Notes under the pieces: generated by a model
The model's input: only the letters and a program-made list of their open reading frames with translations
What the model was told of the DNA's origin: nothing
Database searches by the model: none
In this document: piece after piece, positions 34,441 to 47,238 of the stretch
Layout: each line of letters starts with the position of its first letter
Numbering within the stretch: position 1 is the first letter of the stretch
Source of the DNA: Cladophialophora immunda
Lineage: Eukaryota > Ascomycota > Eurotiomycetes > Chaetothyriales > Herpotrichiellaceae
DNA: 64,000 nucleotides
Assembly (NCBI RefSeq): GCF_000835495.1
Contig: NW_015622545.1
Span: forward strand, 2,062,777-2,126,776
Direction of reading: 5' to 3'
Program-made: the position numbers and the translations under genes

Positions 34441-36487
34441 ATGAGTTCCAAAAAAGACTCGGCACCAACAGATCGTCTTGCACAAGTCGTCCAACACGTA
34501 GCAGGGTCACAGGATGAGTCTTCAAAGCCCAACTCGGCACGGAGTCGTCGCTCCAAGACTTCAAGAAGCGCCGGCCCACCGGCAGATTACTCTGATGTGC
34601 TCTCGAACCTGCAAAAGCTCAGCAAAATCGCTCACACCCCCGACCTGTCCAATCGAGGGTACGTGAGGCAGAAACGTGAGGGGAAGCTATGGGTGAGAGA
34701 ACGTTTGGAGCAACTGGTCGACAAGGGCAGCTTCAAGGAAATTGGTAGTGCCAGCGGGCGAGTGGAATGGAAGCAGACGGGCCCTCGTGATGAGGAACCA
34801 GTGTCCTTTCAACCCACGAACAACCTCCAAGGTGAGCGCACATCGCAGCAAATCGGTCTCCAGCTGACCGTGCCGAGGCTTTGGTTTGTTGGACGGGAGA
34901 AGGGTCATCATCACAGCGGACGACTATACGATTCGAGCTGGACATGCGGACGGAGCTATTTCTGCCAAAACCGTAAGTATCTTCACATGAAGACAACCAT
35001 GGGAGATTCCAAAAAGTCTGCGAGCTGACATACTGCTTCAAGGTATACTCGGAAAAGCTAGCAGTGGCGCTGAATATGCCCATTATCAAGCTGACAGACG
35101 GATCTTCGGGCGGCGGATCTGTGAGCACCATCAAGACACATGGCTGGTCGTACGTGCCAGGTGTGCCAGGTTTCATCCCGGCGGTCCAGGGCATCAACAA
35201 GGGGATTCCGAACTTGGCGGCCGTGCTGGGCCCAGCCGTAAGCTTCTCGACGATTCTTGGGCGTGTCCATTCAAGCGCTGACCGCATGGCAGATTGGGAT
35301 CGGTGCTGCACGCGCGGTCATCTCGCATTTCTCGGTCATGGCGGGCGATATTGGAAGCCTGTTTAATGCCGGACCGCAAGTTGTTGAAGGAGCCACGTTC
35401 GAAGAGGGACTCACTTTGCGCGAACTAGGTGGTCCGGGTATCCACTGTCTCAATGGAACGATAGACAACCTCGCAGCGAACGAAAGCGAATGCTTTGAGC
35501 AGATCAGGAGGGTTCTTTCCTACTTGCCGAACTGTGGCCACTCGAAGCTACCACCCGTGCTTCCTGCCAGCGACCCGATTGCGAGAGTCAGTGAGGAATT
35601 GAGAACCGCCATTCCTCGTCGGAAGGAACGTATGTACGATGCCCGCGCGATCATCAAGACGGTTTTCGACGCTGGCTCGTGGTTTGAGATCGGACCCCTC
35701 TGGGGCAGGACGGCCATTGTCGGCCTGGCCAGACTGGGAGGGCATCCCGTGGGGGTGATTTCGCTCAACTGCGAAGTCAATGCCGGTGCGCTTGACGCTG
35801 GTGGTTCTCAGAAAATCACGCGCCATCTGAAGCTGTGCGACGTGATGAATTTGCCCATCGTTCAGTTCGTCGATGTCCCCGGCTACGCCATTGGCACCGT
35901 GGCCGAGAAACAAGGTGAGAGAAAGAAACCCGTGCCCATTCACGGAGATATGGTTACTGACACTAGCCAAAATCCAGCGACCATGCGTTGGGGAGTTGAG
36001 CTGGGAAAGGCCTATATCTCAACCACAATTCCCATCTTCAGTGTCTTAACCCGCAGAGTCTACGGCGTTGCTGGTGGCATTATGGTCGCTTGTCGTGACC
36101 CAATGGCGTCCGTCGCGTGGCCTAGTGGAGAATGGGGAAGTCTGCCTCTGGACGGCGGTATCGAGGTTGGACATAGATGGGAATTGAAACAGGCCGAAGA
36201 GGCTGGGAAGAAGAAGGAGCTGTATACACAGCTCGAAGACGAATATCGTCGACTTATGAACCCCATCCGCACTGCCAACGCTTTTGGCGTTCAGGAAATT
36301 ATAGATCCGGCACACACGAGGCGAGTGGTCGCCGAATGGGCTTTGCACATGTAAGTTCCAGAGAGCAAGTCTCTTGCTCAGGGGGGTGTTTTGCTGTTGA
36401 CGTGCTAACCCTGTCAGATATGCCGATGTCCTTCCACAACGCCTTCTAGACCGCGCTGCAGGTCGAATTCACCCGTCGTTCGCGTGA
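34441..36487 (+). CDS. Acyl-CoA carboxylase beta subunit (carboxyltransferase)
   Basis: Six exons: 34441-34831, 34878-34972, 35043-35237, 35293-35914, 35978-36350 and 36418-36487, giving 581 aa. After about 50 Ser/Arg-rich residues comes a two-half crotonase-like carboxyltransferase. The first half has KRERLEQLVD-type sequence (here REGKLWVRERLEQLVDKGSF), ADDYTIRAGHADGAIS and DGSSGGGS. The second half has DARAIIKTVFDAGSWFEI, VGVISLNCEVNAGALD and VQFVDVPGYAIGT. It transfers carboxyl from biotin to an acyl-CoA. It closely resembles beta subunits of propionyl- and methylcrotonyl-CoA carboxylases. The alpha subunit is encoded tail to tail 208 bp away, so they are likely partners. No strong mitochondrial presequence is seen, though the basic N terminus could act as one. 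The fungal housekeeping MCC pair is another possible identity. Confidence 0.9.
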
Positions 36488-36695
36488 GTCGATACATAAC
36501 CGATGATAGATGATGAGTCGGTGGGTCTTGTGTGAATTCATATTGGGCTCATCGAGCGATCAATCGAACGATCTATACATTACTTGTTATGGTGTATAGA
36601 CCTGAACGATAGACAACTCGCATTTCAGTTGGCAAGCACTGAACAGGTCTAATATGTGTTTTTTGTAGCACTAGAAGGAATACTACAAAATCGTG

Positions 36696-38879
36696 CTATA
36701 ATTTTGCCGCCAACCCGAGTGCGCCAGCTGGCGTCTTCTCCTTGCGAGGCTCCAATTCGCAAACCAACATTCCTTCGCCCACATTCTCTCCTTCTTCGAC
36801 ATCACACACCCAGGTCAGAACGCCAGCTGCTGGCGCTCGAACCTCCAGCTCCATCTTCATCTGTCGCACTACCATCAGGACTTCGCCCTCTTGCACCTCG
36901 TCCCCAGCCTCGGCCAGGAGCTCGACCACCACCCCGGCGAATGGCAGGACGACGTGGTTCGGGTTCGAAGGGTCGCCTTTGCGGTGATGCGACGACGCCA
37001 GATTGGAGCCCGTAGTCGAGATGGCCAAGCTCGCGGTGAATTTCTTTGCTTCCGAGGACCCGGAGAGAAGGGACACGTCGCCGGCGATGAGGTTGGGGAA
37101 ATCGTTGTTCATGATGCGATCGAGAACAATGACATGTTCCTCTTCTGTGGTTTTCCGGCCACCGTCCAACAGCCCACTCAATTTCACTCGGAATGCATCG
37201 CCTTTCTTGAAGAGGATGTTTGAGGGGTTGCCGATAGCCCCAGCCGTAGAGGATCCGGCTTCGTTGCCGGATGTTCCTGTGACGGACACTTGCCTCACTG
37301 AGCGTGTAGAGGCTTCCATACCCTGGCCGAGTTTCAGCACCTCAGGCAGGTTCTTTTCCAGCCAGGTGGTGGAGCAGGCAGATTTCTGGAAGTCGGCCGA
37401 GGCAAGCGTGCCCAGAAGAACCGGCAGATTGGTCTTTACTCCGTGGATAGCCAGATCGCAAAGAGCTCGCAGGCCTTTCCGCCTGGACTCTTCTCGCGTC
37501 GAGGTGCTCACAATGACCTTGGCAAGGAGTGAGTCGAAAGATGATCCGACTACAGTGGCTCGAGTGCCACTGAGATGAGTCTCAATCCTGACGCCACGGC
37601 CGCCAGGACAGTGGAACTGCGAGATTCGACCCATGCTCAAAGTGAAACCCTGGACGGGATCCTCGGCCGTCACGCGTAGCTGTATGGCTGTTCTCTTCGG
37701 GGCGTTCTGTGGGGAGGCGGTCGCCTCTCTTGAGGGCAAGCCCAGGCTGTCAATCGTCGCACCTTGGGCGATGAGCAGCTGGTCTCGTACCAGGTCTACA
37801 TTCGTGATTTCTTCTGTCACAGTGTGCTCCACTTGAAGTCGTGGGTTGACCTCTAGGAAGTAAAACTCTGGTCTGGACTCGTGTACGAGGTATTCGAATG
37901 TCCCCAAAGACCTGTATCGTATCTATTGTCCAGTTAGCAAGGGGAAGGAAACCAAACCAAACCCTTAGGAAGTGCCGTCAACTTACCGACTTGGCCACGT
38001 TGATCGCGCTCTCAATCACCGTTGCGATAAGTTCGCGGTTTTGGATGGTCGAGGGTGCCAGCTCCACCATTTTCTGGAATCTGGCAATGTCAGGATGGAT
38101 ATAGCGTGATGGCTGAGACCCGCGCAACGAACCTTCGCTGTATACTGCACTCGCGCTCCCAAAGATGTGCCACCTGTCCACGGCCGTCACCAATGATCTG
38201 GACTTCCACGTGCCGGTATCCGTCAACGGCAGCCTTCTCGATGAAGACTTTTCCTCCGGGGGACTCTCCTCGAGCACGGTCGAACCCGTCTTTCAAATGC
38301 TCAGCACTGGATACCAATCGGATACCGCGGCCTCCACCGCCATCAACGGCCTTGATCATCAAGGGGAAACCAGTCGCGCTGATAAACCCAGACGCCTCTT
38401 CCAGGTGAGCAATTGGCTCCTTTAGGGCAGGCAACACCGGGACGTTGCACGACTCTGCCAGCGCACGAGCTGTCGTTTTATCACCCGTGCGTCTCAGGAT
38501 CTCTGGCGTTGGGCCAATGAAGCGGATCCCCGCCGTCTCCAGCGATTCAGCAAAATCGGCATTTTCTGAGAGGAATCCATATCCCGGGTGGACGGAATCG
38601 ATTTGGTGGTCGAGACACAGCTGTGTCAGGAGCTTGCCGTTCATGAAGTCTTCTGGCAGCTTCAGACAGACGGCTTCGTCCGCATGGATTGCATGATTCT
38701 CGTCGTCCTTGGTATAGATGGCGACGGTATGGATCCCAAGTTCGCGTGCGGAGGAGATGATGCGGATGGCAATCTCTCCTCTTGCCTTGATCTCAGTATC
38801 TCTTTTCCGTCAACAAGGCCAGGGCGCCAACTCACCTGTTCGCGACAAGAAGCCGCCTGATGCCCGAAGTGAGCTCCAT
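36696..38879 (-). CDS. Acyl-CoA carboxylase alpha subunit (biotin carboxylase plus biotin carrier)
   Basis: Four exons: 38879-38836, 38780-38133, 38080-37987 and 37922-36696, giving 670 aa. It starts MELTSGIRRLLVANRGEIAIRI, the classic biotin carboxylase opening, with no presequence. HPGYGFLSEN, the ATP-grasp loop KAVDGGGGRGI, HLWERECSIQRR and FLEVNPRLQVEHTVTE identify the carboxylase domain (about 1-450). A middle linker precedes the carrier domain, where biotin would attach at Lys618 in RQMKMEL. The usual motif is AMKM, so Gln replaces Ala two residues before the lysine. The set of domains matches methylcrotonyl- and propionyl-type alpha subunits. Partner and substrate are discussed with the beta gene. 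Lack of a targeting peptide suggests a cytosolic or peroxisomal enzyme unless an upstream exon exists. Confidence 0.92.
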
Positions 38880-39340
38880 GGTTAGCGGCAAAATGAACAC
38901 TTCGAATTGCCGCTCGTAATTTCACGGCGGTTGCTGTGCACTGTTACCAATACAGTGTGAAGGTCGGGCGTAAAGGTGTCGTCGTCCGCTCCGGCTAATC
39001 AGCCCCTACGTGCCACATATTTTCTTCCCTGGAGGCAAAAGCCATCCAAGCGCCAGCTTCACAGCCAAGCGGTCCAAATCCAGAAGCCACTTCTTCAGTG
39101 GTCCTATACCCGCACGATGGTCCGAGGAAGCAGAGAGCGGCTGGATCCCCACGATACCCCAACACTGTAGCCGGATGCTTTACATAACCCTGGCTATCTA
39201 ACGTCCCCCACGCAACATCGGTACTTTCGCCCTGGGGTGTCTTGGCCCATGACTAGAGGAGCCAGCTGTCCTAGGCAAAGTCTCAATATGACCATCTTTG
39301 AGTTGGATTGAGGGAGACAGATGTGCCAAAGTCAGTGAAC
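38880..39340. promoter_or_regulatory. Divergent promoter of carboxylase alpha and acyl-CoA synthetase
   Basis: 460 bp between two divergent lipid-metabolism genes, so co-regulation is plausible. No individual site is convincing. Confidence 0.4.
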
Positions 39341-41616
39341 ATGTCCTTCGTTACTGCCGCCGCCGTGGCGGCTGCCACCACTGCTCTGGGCATGTACTTG
39401 GACGGCAAATACTCGATTGGGAGCGACATTGCTCAAATCCGTGGCGGTTGGCGTTTACAGAAATACGCCGAGCAGCTCTTCAAGATACATGGAGAAGACG
39501 ACTGGTCATTCTATCATGTGCTGCATTCCACGCACGGGCTGAACGATGATATGGAAGCGTTTGTGTTTGAAGGCCGGAGTTGGACGTACAGGCGGTTAAG
39601 GGAGGAAATTGGGCGCTGTGCAGAAGCTCTCAAGCGCCTCGGTGTGAGGAACCGCATGGTCGTCGGGCTGTTCGTCAACAACTCCCCTGAGTTTATGTTC
39701 ATGTGGTGGGCACTGTACAAACTCGGCGCAATCCCAGCTCCGATCAACACATCGATAACGGGCGCCCATATCAAGCACTGCCTCAAGGTGAGCGAGGCCG
39801 AGATGCTCGTCACCACTTTCGAGTTGGGCAACATCATCGCACAGACCTTTGAGTTGGAGGATGGGGCGAAGGGGTTTGAGGGCGACTCTTCGTGTCCGTC
39901 ACTCGGGCAGATTATCTTGTACGACCACCAAACCTACCCCTCGACGGGCTCCTGGTCCACCAAACGGGGCATCGCTCTCTTGGATCATTCACGACTGCCC
40001 CAGCCAACACGGGAAATGGGGGATTTTCCAAAATCGTCAAGACCAAAAGTGTTGCACTCCGACGCGTCCCAGTATCTCTTTACATCAGGGACGACGGGCC
40101 TGCCCAAAGCCCTGATCTGGCCTGCCGGCTACAGCCTGTGTGGATCCTGCCCAACGAGATATCCCGGTATGCAGGACAAGCTTCGGAGATGGTATATTTG
40201 CTTGCCCATGTTCCATGGCACAGCTACGTGAGTTGACTTCCATTTTCGAAAAGGGCGACTGATACCAACGTGGGCAGATTTGCCGCCTTGCCGGCGACGT
40301 TTGCAACATCTGGCACCGTTATATTGGCGCGGAAATTCTCAAGACGAGAGTTCTGGGCAGACGTCCGGCGGTCGAGAGCGAATGCTATTCTGTATATTGG
40401 AGAGTTGCTGCGCTATCTCGTTCAGTCTCCCCCTGATCCTCGATTTCCGGATGAGAAGGACCATGGAGTGGATCTGGCCTTTGGCCTAGGTCTGGCGCCA
40501 ACAGTATGGCGTGCCGTTCGTGAGAGGTACGGGATCCCGTGGATCGTTGAGTACTACTCGGCAAGTGAGGCCACGCTATCTATCCTCAACTCAAACAAGA
40601 ACGATCGAGGCGTTGGTAAAGTTGCGCATTGGGGGCCTCTTATGCGCAACTTCTTCCAAGACAGATTTTACATTGTGCGAACTGATATTGAGACGGGGGA
40701 TATCTTGCGGGACCCGAAAACGGGATTCTGTATAGAAGCCCAAGAGGGCGAGATTGGCGAGTCGCTCTGCAGGATCGTGCCTCCGGTCCAGCGGCGGCAC
40801 GACTACGTGGGCGAAGGAGGAAAGGAAGCCACCGAGAAAAAGGTGCTGAGAAATGTTTTCAAGAAGGGAGACGAGTTCTTCCGGTTGGGGGATGCAATGA
40901 TGAAGGTGAGTCGCCGTTGTCTGAGCACTTGTTCCTGAGAAAGGGAATCCACAATAGCGGACGTTCCACCGTCTTGTTATTACTCGTAACTAACAGACTG
41001 TCGCCCAACAGGACCAGGAGGGTTATATCTCATTCCATGATCGGCTTGGAGACACATATCGTGCAAAGGGACACAATATCTCGACCACTGAAGTCGAGGG
41101 CTGTCTGAGTCGACACCCCAACATCGCTTCTGTCAATGTCTATGCCATACCCATGAACCGGTATGGCTACGATGGACAGCTTGGCTGCGCGGCCATTACC
41201 TTTGTCGACAGCGAGAGTGGCCCTGGATCTGACCAGCCGTCCGCCAGAGAGCTGGAGACGGTTAAAGAGCTCGAGAAATGGACCACGACCAACGCAAGTG
41301 CTCTGCCTGCGTATGCGGTGCCGCGATTCCTGCGAGTGCTGGTCACCGATCGACCGACTGGCACCGGTAGCGACACTGGCGCAGACCGAGTGTCGCTGAT
41401 CATGAAAAAGCTCAAGACGGGACTTCGACAGGAAGGTGTGTATCGCTCGCATTGTAAAGCCAGAGTACCATGCTGATGTATATGTGTGCGACAGGTTTTA
41501 CATTACCCACGGGTAGCCGAGACAGAATCTATTGGATCGAAAAGGAGGGTGCCGGGTATGTCCCACTGACACAGGAGGCGGTGCAGGGTCTTCTCTCGGG
41601 CAAGGCTCGACTATAG
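39341..41616 (+). CDS. FATP/very-long-chain acyl-CoA synthetase-like AMP-forming ligase
   Basis: Four exons: 39341-40227, 40278-40905, 41012-41435 and 41495-41616, giving 686 aa. A short hydrophobic N-terminal segment rich in Ala and Val (MSFVTAAAVAAATT) is typical of Fat1/FATP proteins, which are membrane-attached. The AMP-binding motif is YLFTSGTTGLPKALI (245-259). Further blocks are IVEYYSASEA, GDTYRAKGHNIST (adenylation hinge, here R-x-KGHNIS) and a C-terminal VPLTQEAVQGLLSGKARL. FATP members activate very-long-chain, branched or bile-acid-like carboxylates to CoA thioesters. Divergent placement next to an acyl-CoA carboxylase subunit suggests it makes that enzyme's substrate. The ATG at 39341 was chosen because an upstream ATG is out of frame and the extended frame opens with TTG. 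Confidence 0.9.
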
Positions 41617-42301
41617 GGCTCGTGGGAGGGACCAGAGGCAGACCACAACCATAGACAAGCCATGCCCACGTAGATGAACTAGGTCTGGGCGGTCGTTAGA
41701 GCATGGATAAATAGCATTGGCCGAGGTTCAACGCGCTCCCAAGTCTCGCCCAGCCCTTTCGGGCCCTATCAAGAAGCATTCTCGATCCACATCGGGCACA
41801 GTACCTCGTAACTTTCCACAGCTGCGGGGAGGCATCAGGCCATTCATTGCTTTCATTAAGCGGATATTGGCCCCCCATGTGTCTGGGATTTGTTCTGGCT
41901 GGTGTTGCATTGTATTGTTCGACTGCGCATCCATTCCCCTAGGCGCCGAGTGAACTTGATGACATCTCTGATCAGCCATGGGCTCGACACGCCGGAAACC
42001 AGATGCCACACTCCCTCCCTAGACCGACGCCTCGGGCGGATGAAGGTGCGTAGTTGCCGGTAGCTGAGCACAAGCTGACAGACATTAATGCTGACCTTGC
42101 ACGCCACAGACACACGCCAGGATCGGCGACGACAGAGGTATTCATCGGCGCCGCCACTGTTCATCCGCTCGTGGCACATGGAGATCGAGGTGCGTGGAGC
42201 CAGCCCTCCCCGGGCAAAGCACTCATCGTCGACTGACTCGGGTATATGGATTTGCAACACACAGACCCTCGTCTGGCTTCTCAACTATAGCGACAGCAAA
42301 G
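41617..42301. other. Spacer between acyl-CoA synthetase and His-rich regulator
   Basis: 685 bp, searched on both strands for an upstream exon with a Cys6 zinc cluster; none was found. No other gene seen. Confidence 0.45.
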
Positions 42302-44863
42302 ATGCCATCCACCGCCAGCCATGCCGATAGCGCCATGGCCGAGACTGAAACACATGCCAATCGACTCTTTCGACTCCTGAACGACGACTCGGACGCCTCG
42401 CCCCTCGATCCCTCCAGCCCAGGCCAGACGACAGCGACGCAGCCGCTGACCCCGGCCTTCGACCTCTACCAAGCCTCGTGGGCCGACGCCTCAGCCCAGT
42501 CTGCTGAGCGAATCTCTGCCACCATTGCCAGGCTCGACGCCGCTCTGCACACCTACCTCCTCGCGCAGTTCTGGGAGCGGTTCAACGCGTGCATCCGGCT
42601 CGTCCACCAGGCGGCTTTCCTCGCCGGTCTGGAGGAGCACCACCACGACCACCACCACGACCACCACGCCTCGCCGTCGTCGGGCCGCTACTGCCCCTGC
42701 CGCCACTTCTACTCGCCCGAACTGCATCTCGCCGTGCTGGCCATGGGCCTGCGCCGCGCCGACCGCTCGCGCCCCGACATGGCACCGCTCTTGCTGCCGG
42801 ACCACGACTCTACGCTGCACCGCGACCTGAGAGACGTGGCCGGCCTTCTGCCGCCGCGGAGCAGCATTTCCAACCGGTGGACGCTCGCCCAGGTCCAGGC
42901 CGTGGTGATCCTCGCCCTCCTCGAGCGCGAGCGCGGCCGGGACCAGTCTGCCCGGCTCGCCCTAGGTACGCATCTACATGTTTTCCGTGTTTGTATTCAC
43001 ACGCTACGCTGTCGTCGCCCATGCCGTTTTCCCTAGCGCCCCGCAAAACGAAAAGACCAAGCACTGCTGACGCGAACCTCGCTCCCCAGACTCGGCCTTG
43101 ACCATGATCCACGACATCCAAGCGGGCAGCGGCGCCCCGGATCTTCTGTCCATGCACGTGTCCGACGACGAGCTGATCGTCCAGCGCATGACGCTGCGCG
43201 CCGCCTGTCTGATTCACAGGTAACGTGTGGCCCCTTTGTACTCAACGCCCCCTTTCGCCGTCCGTGGCTAACGCGCCATTCCCCTGCCAAATAGCCACTG
43301 GAGTGTATTCGACAATGGCCTCGAGCTCACGCCCGCGCCGTCCACCAACGGCTCATCACGCGGGGATCTTGTGTCGTGGCCCCGGCACCTCCGTGGCAAT
43401 TCGCGCCTGCTCGTGCCCCAAGGCGCGGACGTGGACTTGCAGATCTACAACGCCCACCTGGCGCTCATGGGGATCGCAACGGACCGCGAGGACGACGACT
43501 GTGCGGACAACGGCCCTGGGGACCAGGATCCTTTCTGCCGTGTCACCCGGCTGCACACCCGGTTAAAACGCTGGTACGCCAGTCTGCCGAGCCACCTGCG
43601 ATGGAGCACCGAGCAGTCCAAGCACTCGGGGCCTCCAAGTTTATTTCTACTTCAGTACGTATCTGAGCAGCACTCTCTCGCCCTGTCACGAGCAATGGTC
43701 AATGGTTTACTCTCTGAAACACATTTCATGTGGCACACGCACAAGCAACCCACGGATCGTTAGCAAAGCTGGATGACTAACTGATGTCTGTCTCTAGCCA
43801 GCAATACCACGCTGTCCTAATTCTGCTATTCCGCCCTTTGAGCTCCGAGGAGTCGCTCCAAAACATTCTATCACCGTTGGATGCGGCCACGACTTGCCAC
43901 CAACTTGCCGCCTCGATCGCCAGTCTCACGCTCTCTCACGCGATGCAGTTAGCATCCTTACTCTCCGAATCAGTCGAGCAGTTCGAACTCGGGGCGATTT
44001 TGCCTCTGGCACTTCAACAAGGGGCCCTGGCAGCCAGCGTGCTCTTGAGCAGCGCGCCGAATATCAAGAACGAAAGTACGCGCAGCTCAGTCTCTCGCCA
44101 ACTCGACCTCCTGCAGCGGTTCTTTACGAAAACCTCCGCCGTGCACATCCCGGCTGAGAGACTAGTTGGGATTTTACTGAATATTAGAGGTCCAAGCGAA
44201 AGTACTACCACTCTTCTGAAGCAGACGTGGCAACCTGTCCCGTTCTCTCCGGGGAGAGACGCCGAATGTCTGGGCGACTGTCAACATTTAATGTCCTTAG
44301 ATGGGCATGATGGAGCGCTGTCACGGCGGGACGACCAGTCCAATCGAGGGGAGCCTGCTGGAGGTCACTTACTCGACGAAGGAGGTGTTGAGACGGGCCT
44401 TGTAGCGCCCTCCCCTTACGTGTGGACAACGACAGGTCAAGGTCCCCATGAGGCTGAGCAACTCATGGACTCTTCCGGAGATAGAAGTGAAATTTTAGTA
44501 TCACCGCCGGCAGATGAATCGAATGGACGTCTGCGTGGTCGACAACTCGATGCCACACAAGGAGCCATTCTCCCAGAAACACCGACGTCCCCACAGAGCG
44601 TTTCGAGGGCTTTTAGTCCTTTGACGCCGATGCAAACACTCTTTGCTCCAGCAGATTCTTCAAATGTCCAGCAAACCACCCACAACCAAGAAGTTCTCCC
44701 CGTTGGTGATCATGCCACGGACTCTTGGGATGATGGCGACGCCGTTAGCGTCTCCTGGTCGGAAACATTCAAGACTCTCCACGCGGTGAACCGACGAACT
44801 GCTGGTGAGAAGCTGAGCTCCAACGAGTTCGGCGACGTTATGGGCTGTGTGTTTCAGCTGTAG
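42302..44863 (+). CDS. Fungal_trans-domain regulator without a zinc cluster
   Basis: Four exons: 42302-42965, 43090-43219, 43295-43654 and 43798-44863, giving 739 aa. The region from about residue 60 to 400 resembles the fungal-specific transcription factor domain: helices rich in Ala/Leu, LHLAVLAMGLRRADRSRPD, WTLAQVQAVVILALLERERGR, MTLRAACLIHSHWSVF, and RLHTRLKRWYASLPSHLRW. A His/Asp tract (HHHDHHHDHH, about 113-123) interrupts it. The C-terminal 250 residues are polar and disordered. No Cys6 cluster lies at the N terminus or in the 680 bp upstream. It may act as a partner or repressor, or its DNA-binding exon has been lost. It is tail to tail with a complete Zn2Cys6 regulator. Confidence 0.8.
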
Positions 44864-44979
44864 TGGCTATCACTCGAAGACCCTTCTGCTCACTGCGCAT
44901 ACTTGACGCAGTCCCGCTCGACTACCATGGTGTCTCGTGGTCATTACTCACAGTTCTCTCCCAACCTCAATGCACTCCG

Positions 44980-47238
44980 TCAAGGCCCTGGAAAACCATT
45001 TCCAATGTCGAAAGCACCACCGTCGTTCGATGAAAAACCAAGATCATACAGTGGCGGGTTTGAACTTTCAAGAAAATCATAGTTTGATAGACTCTCCATC
45101 CACGATTGCCAGAATATCTCGTCATCCTCTTTGAAGGGAGAAGTTTCCAGCGCAGGGGCTGTCGGCGTCCCGGACGGTGCGGAAGGGGAATTGTGCAGCA
45201 TGGTAGAAAGCCACATGCCGTTGGGCTGCCAATCATTCGGAGGGGAAGGCCGAGTTGAACCATCGTCCATGGCGACCTCGTTGATAACCATACCAGCATC
45301 CTGCTTCTCAGCTTCTCTCAAGTATTTCAACGCATCGACCGCAGTGCCATAAGCGTCTTTCAGTACCCACAGAAACTGTTTGCACAGTTGTATCCCGTGC
45401 ACTGCCGCTCGCCGTACCGTCTCGTTTGGCGCCTTGACGTCCAAGAGGTGTATCACGACCGCGGAGACGACACTTCCTACCGCTCCTGTTGAGAGGTATG
45501 GCATCAGGCCGGCCTGGTATAGATCTTGATTGATTCGTGTAAGCTCCCAAGCGGTGTGACGCAGAAGACGCTGTGAGGTGCCATCCAGTTCTTCCTGGCT
45601 ATCTCGCCAGGTGGAACTGGGCGACAGTGCTTTGAGTCGATACAATGCGCTGACCGCCACATGATAGAGAACTTGCACGGTTGATATATGTACTGCCAGG
45701 CTACGAGGCTGGTCCAAGGGCTCTCGATTTGTCGTTGCAGCATGCGCCTTGTAGCGCAGGTCGGCAGGCATTTCTCGATACCATCGGGCAAAGTCTTGTG
45801 TGCAGCGATTGAGGCGGGCAGAAGGTGATGATAGCTGGCGTTGTTGCTGGCTCCCTTGACCTCGGTTTCTCATCTCTTGACGGCACTTGAAGATTGTAGA
45901 GACGAATGAAGCAATACACACGCATAACTTTTTGTGTTCGACACATAACCTCACCAATGTGTCGCGTGTTCGCTGGTTGTCTGTCAGGCTGAGGAATCTC
46001 CTCGTCTCTGGTGGATAGAGATTGGGCGAAGCCTGAAATTTTTCGGCCAGATCGTCGGCTGTGAGCATTCCCACGTTGTAGTAGGTGGACCTGTGCGGGC
46101 GCCCCAAGGCCAGCGCAACTTTCTGATCCCGTGCAAATGCACACCACCACACCCGACGGCGAAGATGTTGCTCCGACAGATCAAACTGAGACTCGTCGGG
46201 CTCGAGGTGCAGCTGCATCGAGTAGGCCAAGGACACTCCGGTGCCAGTCCAGAACCATGGGTCTGCTTTTTCGTTTGTTCCGGGGTACCATGTGCTCAGG
46301 AGGACGGCTGCCTGACATGCTACGAGCCTGTCCAGGTCTATATTAGAGTAGAAGAGGACCTAGCAACCAGTTTAGTAGTCTAAGGTTGACGTCGGGAAAG
46401 AATGTTGGGGGATTAGGGACAACATGAACGTACCTTCGCCCGACCAAAAAACGCACGGCGTGCAGCTTGTCTGGAATCGAAGCCTTCTCGGGCTATCCAC
46501 TGATCCTCCACGAATGTCACTCCCGAACACATGACCGCCTGGAACAGCAAGAGGCTGATCTGGTCGACATTGCCTTCTTCGCGGGCAAGAATCGACAGAA
46601 GCTGGCGTTTCTCCAATAGAGGAAGGAGCGGATGCGTGAACTCCAGATATCGCGCGATGCACACGTCGAGGAACTGCGTACTCGGCAGTGACAAAGCACC
46701 CTTCGCGTGCAGATATTGCAGGTCCGCTGAGTCTAGTGTATCGGGGAGGGGTTTGATGAAGGCCGGCAAGGCTGGAGTGATGGCAGCTTCCAAGGAACTC
46801 GAGCTTGTGGGAGGAGCTTGCGCTGCAGGCGACTGTGTGGTGATTCCATGACCGCAACCCTGTGCCTTGCCTGGATAGGTGGCAACGACCGTCTCTTGTG
46901 CGCTGTGCTCCGGATCATAAGGGCCCTCTTGATGCGAGGTTGCATCCACGATCAACTGATCCTGTTCTGAGGTATGAACTCCAGACTTGCTCGCCTTGGA
47001 TACCCTTTCGAAAATGATGTATCAGCTGCCATTCCAGCTTTACACGACTAGCGCCTTCAGATACATACCTGTGGCGTTTGCTCTTGGTAACAGTACACGC
47101 CAACGAGTCCAGGCGGCAATTGGTGCAAGGAATGCCAGTTAGCACCGCATCGCAGCGCACTTTCCGAGCACGACAGAGAATACAGGCTCTTCCAGCGCGC
47201 CTCTTCTTCCCTCTTTCGGTAATTTCAGATGCTGACAT
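44980..47238 (-). CDS. Zn2Cys6 transcription factor with fungal_trans domain
   Basis: Three exons: 47238-47069, 47004-46434 and 46359-44980, giving 706 aa. The zinc cluster is complete: Cys19, 22, 29, 38, 41 and 48, spacing CX2CX6CX8CX2CX6C, with a basic start (GKKRRAGRACILC). The fungal_trans domain runs from about residue 140 to 480, with YLEFTHPLLPLLEK, SGVTFVEDQWIAREG, GVSLAYSMQLHLEPD and RRRVWWCAFARDQKVALALGRPHR. Overall layout recalls CTF1/cutinase-regulator-like factors of lipid or carbon use. It is divergent from the MFS permease at 47666 and convergent with the zinc-less regulator. It may govern the carboxylase/acyl-CoA synthetase genes upstream. The second exon start at 47004 restores a clean frame (VSKASKSGVHTSEQDQ). 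Confidence 0.87.
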
